Of a stretch of 18,372 nucleotides of DNA, positions 8,032 through 14,449 are shown one piece after another. The stretch's first letter is position 1, and every line of letters begins with the position of its first letter. A program made the translations under genes and the position numbers. The notes below the pieces were generated by a model, which made no database searches, was not told where the DNA came from, and saw nothing but the letters and a program-made list of their open reading frames with translations. The stretch is from Comamonadaceae bacterium (GTDB lineage: Bacteria; Pseudomonadota; Gammaproteobacteria; Burkholderiales; Burkholderiaceae_C), in NCBI GenBank assembly GCA_947464665.1, contig CANHXV010000020.1, forward strand, positions 1 through 18,372, in the 5' to 3' direction.

Positions 8032-8847
8032 TTATATTTGTCCAGCACACCACACAATGGCCGGAAATGTGGCCATCCAAGCCCAAAAAAATCGATTTAA
8101 ACCAAAATACCAAAATACCAAAAAGTGAAAGAACGCGGCAATGGTGCAAAAGACCAGCGCCAAACGAGCGTCAAGCAAGGCCAGCGGCGCTGCACACTCC
8201 CATAGGATGAATGACCAAGAGCTGATCGCGGCCAGCCAAGGCTGACGCAACCAATGGTTCGAACTGAGAGGCCCGTGAATAGCGGTATTCAAGAAGATGG
8301 TCATGGCGCTGCCGTCACGCCACTCACGCTTAAGTAGTTTGACCGAGCCAGACATGAAATAAGAGGTGATCGACTGGATGGTGATGTACCAAAAGCCAGC
8401 GCGCCACCCCAACTCTGGGCTTTCGAGCTGGCTCACCACTTGTGCAATCAACAAGCCTGTTAGCACCACCAATGTCATGAAATCGCTGCCGCCATTGAAG
8501 GCGCCTCGCCAACGGATGAGGATGGCCAAATTGCTCACAAACAAAAAACCAATGTTGTAAAGGTGGCTGCCTTGCATGGCTAGACTGATCAAGGCCATGA
8601 ACCTTGTCAGCAGCAAAGCACTGAACATCGCAGGTGTGTACAGGCCATCCAAGCAGCGTCTTATCCAAGGTGAGGGTATGTCTTGTCTCTGAATAGACCA
8701 TACCCAAAGTCCATCGCCTTGCATGGCGTGGCGCATGCGCCAGTACTCGAGCGTCTGAATACCAGCGCACATTGCAAAAAGAAACTCTATGGCGCGAATG
8801 GCCACAGGCGTGCTGAGGATGTAGGGTGTGCTCCATTCAGGTGTCAT
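8032..8847 (-). CDS. HTTM-like multi-pass membrane protein
   Basis: A 271-residue integral membrane protein with about seven or eight hydrophobic segments (roughly residues 14-33, 73-91, 98-111, 122-140, 152-169, 204-224, 229-249, 252-269). The segment SGSVKLLKREWRDGSA (166-181) follows a membrane helix and resembles the (S/A)GxxK-(x)-W-x-GxA signature of HTTM-domain proteins, relatives of vitamin-K-dependent gamma-carboxylase; FNGGSD before the fourth helix also fits. The biochemical role of bacterial members is unknown and I assign none. I choose the ATG at 8847 because GAGG lies about 7 nt upstream; a TTG at 8859 would extend it by four residues. Its start overlaps the preceding gene by 11 bp, implying translational coupling with that one-helix protein. 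Confidence 0.6.
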   Translation of the reverse strand: MTPEWSTPYILSTPVAIRAIEFLFAMCAGIQTLEYWRMRHAMQGDGLWVWSIQRQDIPSPWIRRCLDGLYTPAMFSALLLTRFMALISLAMQGSHLYNIGFLFVSNLAILIRWRGAFNGGSDFMTLVVLTGLLIAQVVSQLESPELGWRAGFWYITIQSITSYFMSGSVKLLKREWRDGSAMTIFLNTAIHGPLSSNHWLRQPWLAAISSWSFILWECAAPLALLDARLALVFCTIAAFFHFLVFWYFGLNRFFWAWMATFPAIVWCAGQI

Positions 8848-9358
8848 GAAGTGCCTCAATTGGCGATGTCATCATGACGTGGGTGTGAACGGTATCTGAC
8901 GGGTTGTCTAACAACATGCGCAATTCAAATTGGTAATGAGAATGTTGCGGATATTTTTTGTTCAGGAGGCCTTTTACAAAATGCGCCACCATTTGATAGG
9001 AAACAAAATTTCGAGGATCGCAACCATCTGGTGAATCGTTCAAATCAGCCCAGAAGTGATCTATCAAATTTTGCTGTGCCAAGCCCAAATTGGTTTCGGG
9101 GTTGTGAAATAGTTGCCATAAGCTTTGCGAAGTACGTGGATAAAGATGTTCCCAATTGGACCAAGTGAGTTCGCCGTCTTTGTTGGCCTGGACTGCTCGC
9201 GCATACAAGTGAGGCACGTAACCTACTGCATGGAAAAATTTCCAATTAGGAAAAAATGAGCGCAATAAAAAAAGCCAAGGCCCCCGAACCACTGGAGTTT
9301 TATAGATCAAGGTGAGGGCAAGCACCAAGAAGTAGCCGATGACCCAATAAACTGACAT
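8837..9358 (-). CDS. Hypothetical one-helix membrane protein, partner of the HTTM-like gene
   Basis: A 173-residue protein I cannot assign to a named family. One hydrophobic helix (residues ~3-19, YWVIGYFLVLALTLIY) is followed by a positively charged segment and a soluble domain rich in aromatic residues: FFPNWKFFHAVGYVPHLYAR (35-54) and the NWEHLYPR/SLWQLFHNPE region (68-88). The protein therefore looks like an N-terminally anchored cytoplasmic or interface protein. The gene overlaps the HTTM-like gene by 11 bp, so the two probably work together; FFPNW-type proteins beside HTTM proteins are something I recall but cannot verify here. The start is uncertain: ATG 9358 has no clear Shine-Dalgarno, and TTG 9391 would add 11 residues. 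A perfect palindrome AATCAGCTGATT (9397-9408) lies upstream. Confidence 0.65.
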   Translation of the reverse strand: MSVYWVIGYFLVLALTLIYKTPVVRGPWLFLLRSFFPNWKFFHAVGYVPHLYARAVQANKDGELTWSNWEHLYPRTSQSLWQLFHNPETNLGLAQQNLIDHFWADLNDSPDGCDPRNFVSYQMVAHFVKGLLNKKYPQHSHYQFELRMLLDNPSDTVHTHVMMTSPIEALHDT

Positions 9359-9396
9359 TTCAAAACAGAGTACTTTGCTAAAGCATTGCAATAATG

Positions 9397-9408
9397 AATC
9401 AGCTGATT
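9397..9408. promoter_or_regulatory. 12-bp palindrome upstream of the one-helix/HTTM gene pair
   Basis: AATCAGCTGATT is a perfect palindrome 38 bp before the ATG at 9358 on the minus strand. Its position would suit an operator for the membrane gene pair, but it is short and no regulator is known. The rest of the 111-bp gap (9359-9469) shows no hairpin with a U-tract. Confidence 0.25.
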
Positions 9409-9469
9409 TTATGCCTGAAATGCCTCCTCAATCTTCTGTTCTACAAGTGAAAAATATCAAGTTATAAGC

Positions 9470-10048
9470 TCAATGGGTCAGGCGCTTTAATTGAGCTTTT
9501 AGTTTTTTGATGGTTTTCCGAATTTCATTGGCCTTGTCTTTGTTATTGTCTTTTTCTTTTCGAGACTTTGATTTTTTTGCCAACAAAGTTTTACGACATT
9601 TGGGGCTGGCACACCAGCATGGGTATTGAGCAATTAATTTTTTCGTCATTGGTTCATCAATGATGAGACCGTAGTCATAATTCAACTCTTCTCCTGCCGA
9701 AATATTTTTCTTGGCCTTGATAAATACTCTGTCTTCTGTGACTACAGGTTTGCAATTCGGAGTGCAACAATGGTTGATCCAGCGCGCTGAATTGCCGCCG
9801 TGCAAAGCATCGATCACGCGATCATTATCGATTTGAAAATAAAAGGTGTGGTTAGGGTCAGTGGGATCGTGCGGATGTCTGTCTTCTGCTTCCTGAGCTG
9901 AAATGATTTCCCCAACGTACTCAATGATCGTTTCTCCTTTAGGGATGTCTTGGCGTGCAAAAACACCTTTTCCGTGAACGCCAGACTGTCTAACTTGGAT
10001 TCGTCTGGAAGAAGGATTTTTAGCTGAAGGTAAATTTGATTTTTTCAT
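9470..10048 (-). CDS. SET-domain protein lysine methyltransferase with post-SET zinc motif
   Basis: A 192-residue SET-domain protein, predicted to transfer methyl from S-adenosylmethionine to lysine in a protein. Motifs in order: HGKGVFA (25-31, the GxG SAM-binding turn), the pseudoknot pair NSARWINHCCTPNC (86-99) and GEELNYDYG (119-127, with the catalytic-site Tyr), then a post-SET cysteine set Cys144, Cys146, Cys151 that with Cys99 can bind one zinc, as in eukaryotic histone methyltransferases. A Lys-rich tail (about 157-192) follows and may bind nucleic acid or protein. All core residues are present, so it should be active. The target is unknown; Chlamydia NUE, a SET enzyme acting on histone-like proteins, is a precedent. 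The gene is divergent from the OlsB-like gene over 160 bp. No clear Shine-Dalgarno precedes the ATG. Confidence 0.88.
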   Translation of the reverse strand: MKKSNLPSAKNPSSRRIQVRQSGVHGKGVFARQDIPKGETIIEYVGEIISAQEAEDRHPHDPTDPNHTFYFQIDNDRVIDALHGGNSARWINHCCTPNCKPVVTEDRVFIKAKKNISAGEELNYDYGLIIDEPMTKKLIAQYPCWCASPKCRKTLLAKKSKSRKEKDNNKDKANEIRKTIKKLKAQLKRLTH

Positions 10049-10098
10049 ACACAGATGTTGCCAGAAAACAATTTAAGATGATTGCGACGCACGGACTG

Positions 10099-10160
10099 CT
10101 GTCAATTGATGGCGCCATGTTTGTCATATAAATTTCACAATAATGAAATCTTGGTGAAAC
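10099..10160 (+). promoter_or_regulatory. Candidate PhoB box array upstream of the OlsB-like gene
   Basis: TTGTCATATAAATTTCAC at 10121-10138 matches the E. coli Pho box consensus CTGTCATAWAWCTGTCAY at 15 of 18 positions by hand count. Degenerate repeats continue in 11-bp phase (ATGAAAT 10143-10149, GTGAAAC 10154-10160), and an extra CTGTCAA half-site at 10099-10105 lies exactly 22 bp upstream of the first repeat. CATTAT at 10171-10176, 10 bp after the last repeat, is a weak -10 candidate. PhoB itself is encoded in this window. Confidence 0.55.
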
Positions 10161-10208
10161 TCACGGACTGCATTATCAACTCCTAAGTTAAATACAACTT
10201 GGGAGACC

Positions 10209-11051
10209 ATGATGAAAGAATTGCCAAACCCCACTTTCCCGATTTCGCAAATTGCTTTGCCACGGGGGTCACTTCATCAAAGCACTCCAAATCAAAATCC
10301 TGCCTGCCACGCAAACAATTCGAAATCTGCTATCGAAGTTAGTTGGGCTAAGCATCAAGACGAGGTGAGAGAAGCCCAAAGGCTTCGTTACGACGTTTTT
10401 GCCAAAGAAATGGGCGCCAGGTTGCCAGAAACCATCATTGGTCATGACATCGATCTCTTCGATGATTATTGCGAGCACCTCTTGGTCCGCGATGGTGTGT
10501 CAGGAGCCGTGATTGGTACTTACCGTGTCTTGACCCCAGCTCAGGCCAAGCGGGTAGGTGGCACTTACACAGATACTGAATTTGATTTAACACGCTTGCG
10601 ATTCATGCGTGAACGCATGGTGGAACTTGGTAGAAGTTGTGTCCACGCCGAGCACCGCCACGGCGGTGTCATTCTGGCCCTTTGGGGGGCTTTGTTTGAA
10701 TTCATGGCACGCAATCAATTGGACACCATGATTGGTTGCGCCAGCATCCCCATGCTGCATAACGGCATTGTGAGTGGCGATGCTGCTGCCAGCATGTGGA
10801 AGCAACTTTCGAAAACCAACTTGGCATCCATTGAGTTTCATGCGTTGCCCCGCTTGCCACTTCCGATCGAAGAACTCGACTCAGACTTGCCGGTAGAGCC
10901 GCCCGCATTAATCAGAGGCTATTTAAGACTGGGTGCCAAAATTTTGGGGGCACCCGCATGGGACCCCGACTTCAATACAGCGGATTTACCCATGTTGATG
11001 CAAGTGAAGGACCTGCCAAACCGCTATCGCAAGCATTTTGCAGTGACATGA
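10209..11051 (+). CDS. olsB: OlsB-like L-ornithine N-acyltransferase (GNAT fold)
   Basis: A 280-residue acyl-ACP-dependent N-acyltransferase of the OlsB / hemolysin-like GNAT family, which makes lyso-ornithine lipid, the first step to phosphate-free ornithine lipids. Visible: EAQRLRYDVFAKEMGA (55-70), DIDLFDDYCEHLLVRD (80-95), GTYRVL, ELGRSCVHAEHR (139-150), GCASIPM, and a C-terminal PALIRGYLRLGAKILGAPAW then the DFNTADLP region. The first ~40 residues look disordered. GGAG (10202-10205) is only 3 nt before ATG 10209 but 6 nt before ATG 10212, so translation probably starts at the second Met. A strong Pho-box-like array precedes the gene, fitting the known phosphate-starvation control of ornithine lipids in some bacteria. 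OlsA, needed for the second acylation, is not in the window. Related enzymes acylate other amino acids, so the ornithine assignment is by family. Confidence 0.8.
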   Translation: MMKELPNPTFPISQIALPRGSLHQSTPNQNPACHANNSKSAIEVSWAKHQDEVREAQRLRYDVFAKEMGARLPETIIGHDIDLFDDYCEHLLVRDGVSGAVIGTYRVLTPAQAKRVGGTYTDTEFDLTRLRFMRERMVELGRSCVHAEHRHGGVILALWGALFEFMARNQLDTMIGCASIPMLHNGIVSGDAAASMWKQLSKTNLASIEFHALPRLPLPIEELDSDLPVEPPALIRGYLRLGAKILGAPAWDPDFNTADLPMLMQVKDLPNRYRKHFAVT

Positions 11052-11158
11052 TGATGTTCAAAGATATTCAGGACTTTATGCTAGGGGAGATCTCCTCGTT
11101 GAAGCTTTGGTTGCGCTTTAGAGCTTGGCAGATCTATAGAGGCACTGCCGCCATTTAA
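11048..11158 (+). CDS. Possible small protein overlapping the OlsB-like stop codon
   Basis: A 36-codon ORF begins with ATG at 11048 overlapping the TGA of the OlsB-like gene (ATGA), the layout of translationally coupled genes. The product has a basic, aromatic C-terminal part (SLKLWLRFRAWQIYRGTAAI). There is no obvious Shine-Dalgarno. It may be a real small protein, a decayed remnant of a downstream acyltransferase gene (the LRxxxxxxRG pattern is only faintly like the N-terminus of OlsA/PlsC proteins), or chance. No PlsC catalytic motif (NHxxxxD) follows. Confidence 0.3.
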   Translation: MMMFKDIQDFMLGEISSLKLWLRFRAWQIYRGTAAI

Positions 11159-11210
11159 CAAATGCAACAAAGTTTGTAACAATTGAGTGCAATGGCACTC
11201 TAATTTGTGG

Positions 11211-11255
11211 CGTTCATCAAATTGTCATCAAATTGAAATTAAATACATCAATAAT
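11211..11255 (+). promoter_or_regulatory. Candidate PhoB-dependent promoter of ppk1
   Basis: Three 7-bp repeats in exact 11-bp phase: CGTTCAT (11211-11217), TTGTCAT (11222-11228) and TTGAAAT (11233-11239), each of the first two followed by CAAA. The first two together match the E. coli Pho box at 14 of 18 positions by hand count. AATAAT at 11250-11255 (5 of 6 of the -10 consensus) begins 10 bp after the third repeat, close to the Pho box to -10 distance seen in E. coli. The rest of the gap 11159-11316 is AT-rich with no hairpin that I trust. Confidence 0.5.
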
Positions 11256-11316
11256 CAAAAACAATCCTTTATAACTGCTTGAGCCATATTCCTTATTTAA
11301 GAACGGATGCGTCCAA

Positions 11317-13410
11317 TTGAGCAATTCGACTTCATTGAATTCAGATGAATTAAATTCAGGCATCCAATTGCTGGACCGTGACGGAAGTATTCTGGCCTTC
11401 AATGAGCGTGTCTTGGATTGGGCAAAGCGCGCAGAAGTCCCCCTTTTAGAGCGACTTCGTTACTTGTGTATTGTGTCGTCCAATCTTGATGAATTTTTCG
11501 AAGTGCGTGCTGACTTGCACATGTCTGCATTTCGAAACGGTGACGAAAAAGGCACCTACAACATCAACACATTCGAGACCGTTTACAACACCGCCAGAGA
11601 TTTGGTCACCGAACAATACAGCTTGTACAACGCTGTTTTGTTGCCCAGTTTGCACAAAGCGGGCATTAAATTACTTTCTCATGGAGAAAGAAATCTGGCC
11701 CAAAAGAAATGGGTTCAAGATTATTTCAGGCGCGAAGTTAAACCCCTTTTAGTACCTGTTGGACTCGACCCTGCGCACCCGTTTCCACAAGTTGCCAACA
11801 AATCTTTGAACTTCATTGTTCAACTTTCAGGCAAAGACGCGTTTGGCAGGTCCAATGACATTGCCATTGTCAAAGTTCCCAGAGTTTTACCTAGGGTCAT
11901 TCCGCTGCCTGACAAAGTGGCTGGTCATGGCAAAGCGTTTGTTCTCTTGTCCAGTGTCATACGTGCACATTTGAATGACTTATTTCCAGGTCGTGAAGTC
12001 GGGCAGTTCTCTCAATTCCGAGTCACTCGAAATTCAGACTTGTCAGTAGACGAAGAAGAAGTTGAAAACTTGCGAACAGCCTTGCGCAAAGGATTGCAAC
12101 ACCGCCAGTATGGACAAGCATTGCGTTTAGAGGTTTCAGAAAGTTGTTCTGAACATTTGTCTGACTTTTTGCTCAAGCAATTTAGCCTTCCTCAAGCGGC
12201 TTTGTTTCGTGCTGCAGGCCCAGTGAATTTGGTTCGCCTGAGCCAGCTCATTGACTTGGTTGACGACTCTTCCATGCTTTTCCCTGCTTATCAAGCCAGT
12301 TTTCCCAAGCAGTTGAAGCAAGGCGAATCCATATTTACGCGCATGCAAAGAGGCGATGTCCTTATTCATCAACCCTTTGAAAGTTTTGACGGTGTTTTGG
12401 CATTCCTGAAAGAGGCCGTAGAAGACCCGCAAGTGTTGGCCATTAAGCAAACTATTTACCGGACAGGCAGTGATCCTGCCATGATGAACTTACTGCGGGA
12501 AGCAGTGCGTCGTGGCAAAGAAGTTACCGCTGTGGTCGAGCTTAAAGCCCGTTTTGATGAAGAAGCCAATATCAATTGGGCCGAGCAATTGGAATCTGTG
12601 GGCGCGCAAGTTGTATATGGTGTCGTTGGTTTAAAAACGCACGCCAAAATGTTATTGGTGACAAGGCGTGAGGGCCGTGTGCTCAAGCGATACGGCCACT
12701 TGTCGACTGGCAACTACAACCCCAGAACCGCAAAGCTCTACACAGATCTGAGCTATCTCACGTGCGATGCGCGTATCACCGCTGATATGGACACTTTGTT
12801 TGTTCATCTTGCAAGCCCCAGTCGTTTGGGCAAAATGAACAAGTTGTGGGCTGCACCTTTCCTCTTGCAAAAGAACATGGTGGAAAAAATTGAGTCTGTT
12901 GGCGCTGCTGCTGCCAAAGGCTTACCGGCCAGAATTGTTGCAAAAATGAATTCCCTAACGGATCCGGTGCTCATCCACGCTCTCATTTTGGCAGGTCAAA
13001 AAGGTGCCCAAATTGATTTGATTGTCAGAGGGGCTTGCATGTTGCCTGCAGGTATTCCAGGCAGAACCGACAACATTCGCGTGCGCTCCATCATTGGCAG
13101 GTTTTTAGAGCACTCACGTGTCTTCTTCTTCGAAGCCGACACGGTGCAAGACATTTATCTGTCAAGTGCCGACTGGATGTCTCGCAACATGACGCGGCGT
13201 GTCGAGTTGGCCTGGCCCGTGTTGGAGTTGTCTTTGAGACAAAGACTCATTGATGAATGCCTGTTGGCTTACTTGCATGACACGCGCAATGCTTGGACGC
13301 TGGATGCCGATGGCAAGTACCACCGTGTGGAGAAACAGGGACGAAAACCCCAGAGTGCACAGGCACTTTTGATGCAGAAGTATTCTCCTGCTCCGTCAAA
13401 GTCCCGTTAA
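11317..13410 (+). CDS. ppk1: Polyphosphate kinase PPK1
   Basis: A 697-residue PPK1 that reversibly polymerises the ATP gamma-phosphate into polyphosphate through a phosphohistidine; E. coli PPK is 688 residues. Domain order is visible: the N-terminal helical domain beginning at LLDRDGSILAFNERVL (18-33) and NLDEFFEVR; the middle domain; and the two phospholipase-D-like catalytic domains with KTHAKMLLV (His442, equivalent to E. coli His435, the autophosphorylated residue) and YGHLSTGNYNPRT (His461, equivalent to His454, same 19-residue spacing). No ATG lies in frame before the conserved N-terminus, so the start is inferred as TTG at 11317, with ACGGA about 9 nt upstream; TTG 11332 is another option. 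A Pho-box-like promoter precedes it. sixA follows after 37 bp with no terminator, suggesting cotranscription. Confidence 0.94.
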   Translation: MSNSTSLNSDELNSGIQLLDRDGSILAFNERVLDWAKRAEVPLLERLRYLCIVSSNLDEFFEVRADLHMSAFRNGDEKGTYNINTFETVYNTARDLVTEQYSLYNAVLLPSLHKAGIKLLSHGERNLAQKKWVQDYFRREVKPLLVPVGLDPAHPFPQVANKSLNFIVQLSGKDAFGRSNDIAIVKVPRVLPRVIPLPDKVAGHGKAFVLLSSVIRAHLNDLFPGREVGQFSQFRVTRNSDLSVDEEEVENLRTALRKGLQHRQYGQALRLEVSESCSEHLSDFLLKQFSLPQAALFRAAGPVNLVRLSQLIDLVDDSSMLFPAYQASFPKQLKQGESIFTRMQRGDVLIHQPFESFDGVLAFLKEAVEDPQVLAIKQTIYRTGSDPAMMNLLREAVRRGKEVTAVVELKARFDEEANINWAEQLESVGAQVVYGVVGLKTHAKMLLVTRREGRVLKRYGHLSTGNYNPRTAKLYTDLSYLTCDARITADMDTLFVHLASPSRLGKMNKLWAAPFLLQKNMVEKIESVGAAAAKGLPARIVAKMNSLTDPVLIHALILAGQKGAQIDLIVRGACMLPAGIPGRTDNIRVRSIIGRFLEHSRVFFFEADTVQDIYLSSADWMSRNMTRRVELAWPVLELSLRQRLIDECLLAYLHDTRNAWTLDADGKYHRVEKQGRKPQSAQALLMQKYSPAPSKSR

Positions 13411-13447
13411 TTTGAATCGATTCCTTGAAACTTGAAACAGAGCCAAG

Positions 13448-13909
13448 ATGAATTTAATTTTTTGGCGACATGCGGAAGCTTTTGACGCCTTAGAAGGCCA
13501 AGATGATCTGTCGCGCACCCTGACTCCTAAGGGTGAAAAGCAAGCTGTCAGAATGAGTCAGTGGTTAGATCGACAGCTGCCCGAAGGCATTCGTGTCATG
13601 TCTAGCCCAGCAGTTCGGTGTGAGCAAACCGTTAAAGCGCTTGGCAGAAAAGTGAAATACAAATCTGAGCTTTTACCCAATGCCAGCTTGGATGATTTGT
13701 TGGTGACAGCGGGTTGGCCAGATTCTAAAATGTCGGTGCTCATAGTGGGGCATCAACCCGTCTTGGGCAAGGCAGTGGCTTACCTGTTGGGAATTCCAGG
13801 TGGCGAGTGCTCGGTTCGAAAGGGAGCCGTGTGGTGGCTAAGAAGCCGGGTGCGGGACGGTGACACGCAAACTGTCGTGGTCAGCGTGCAAACACCCGAG
13901 CTTCTTTGA
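13448..13909 (+). CDS. sixA: SixA-like phosphohistidine phosphatase
   Basis: A 153-residue histidine phosphatase of the phosphoglycerate-mutase-like superfamily. The family motif appears as WRHAE with His8 as the phospho-acceptor (His8 also in E. coli SixA); SSPAVRCEQT (52-61) supplies a conserved Arg; GHQP with His102 is the second active-site His; the small size without an inserted cap domain is typical of SixA. Known SixA substrates are phosphohistidine proteins (ArcB phosphotransfer domain, and nitrogen-PTS NPr in E. coli). Here it lies 37 bp downstream of ppk1, whose enzyme works through a phosphohistidine, and across from phoR, a histidine kinase. A role on either is speculation. It converges tail-to-tail with the H1-like gene, with no base between stop codons. 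Confidence 0.88.
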   Translation: MNLIFWRHAEAFDALEGQDDLSRTLTPKGEKQAVRMSQWLDRQLPEGIRVMSSPAVRCEQTVKALGRKVKYKSELLPNASLDDLLVTAGWPDSKMSVLIVGHQPVLGKAVAYLLGIPGGECSVRKGAVWWLRSRVRDGDTQTVVVSVQTPELL

Positions 13910-14413
13910 TTAAGACTTGGCGGGTCGTCCAGTTTTCAATGCAGGCACATTGTTCAGGGCTGCCAAAAAAGCTTTTTCGTTCAGACTGCTCAAAAGCTTA
14001 AGGCCTGCGCGCAGAATTTCACTCTTCTTGGCACTGTGTTTCAAGCCAAGGGCTTTTTGTTTCAAGCCGGCGATGGCTTGGTATTCGTCTTTGGGAAATG
14101 TGAAACTGTCGCGCACCAACTTGGGCTTTTTGGGCTTTGTTTCTGCTGCAGCTTGTGCAATGGGTGCCGCTTTGACTTTAGGTTTGGCCACAGCCTTCTT
14201 TGAAGGTGTGGCTGTCATTTGATTGGCTGGCCGTTTGACAGGCTTCTTGGCCACAACGGACTTGGCCTTTAAAGGTGCTTTGTTAGCGGCTTTGCGAGGC
14301 GCTTTTTTAGTGGTTTTGCGCACAGTCTTTTGAGCTGTGGGTTGCGCAGATTTTTCAGCGACTTTTACGGCTGTAAGAGTGGCAGTTGGCTGATTTGTGT
14401 TCTCGGTTGACAT
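13910..14413 (-). CDS. Histone H1-like Lys/Ala/Pro-rich protein with C-terminal ribbon-helix-helix-like domain
   Basis: A 167-residue basic protein. Residues ~20-98 are low-complexity K/A/P/T-rich (TTKKAPRKAANKAPLKAK and similar), like the tail of histone H1 and of bacterial H1-like or AlgP-like proteins. Residues ~99-145 look folded: a strand-like RDSFTFP, a helix (EYQAIAGLKQKAL) and a second helix with KKSEILRAGLKLL, the pattern of a ribbon-helix-helix DNA-binding domain. The end, KTGRPAKS, contains an AT-hook-like GRP core. I therefore infer a DNA-compacting or regulatory protein; the sequence alone does not give a target. The start is ATG 14413 (a TTG two codons earlier is less likely). 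It lies 36 bp downstream of ppx on the same strand and is possibly cotranscribed. No Shine-Dalgarno is clear. Confidence 0.75.
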   Translation of the reverse strand: MSTENTNQPTATLTAVKVAEKSAQPTAQKTVRKTTKKAPRKAANKAPLKAKSVVAKKPVKRPANQMTATPSKKAVAKPKVKAAPIAQAAAETKPKKPKLVRDSFTFPKDEYQAIAGLKQKALGLKHSAKKSEILRAGLKLLSSLNEKAFLAALNNVPALKTGRPAKS

Positions 14414-14449
14414 GTTCAATGTTGAAAAAGAGTTAAACGTGCAAATAGT

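Noticed and set aside
8866..8876. GTCATCATGAC inverted repeat near the end of the one-helix membrane protein gene.
   Set aside because: It lies inside coding sequence, is short, and is not positioned as a promoter for the downstream gene with any -10/-35 support.
9411..9467. Plus-strand ORF of 18 codons whose end (SSVLQVKNIKL) faintly resembles the start of an ABC ATPase.
   Set aside because: Too short, no Shine-Dalgarno, and no continuing homology in any frame; most likely chance.
13426..13439. Tandem TTGAAAC TTGAAAC between ppk1 and sixA, considered as a regulatory repeat.
   Set aside because: Two copies of a 7-mer with no spacing pattern like a Pho box and no promoter elements around it.
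13917..14222. Plus-strand ORF opposite the H1-like gene with a hydrophobic, Ala/Phe-rich product.
   Set aside because: The hydrophobic composition is the expected antisense of Lys/Ala-rich codons; the minus-strand frame has a coherent folded domain.
14415..14426. TTCAATGTTGAA inverted repeat just before the H1-like start codon.
   Set aside because: 5-bp arms with a 2-base centre make an unlikely RNA hairpin, and it is AT-rich enough to arise by chance.
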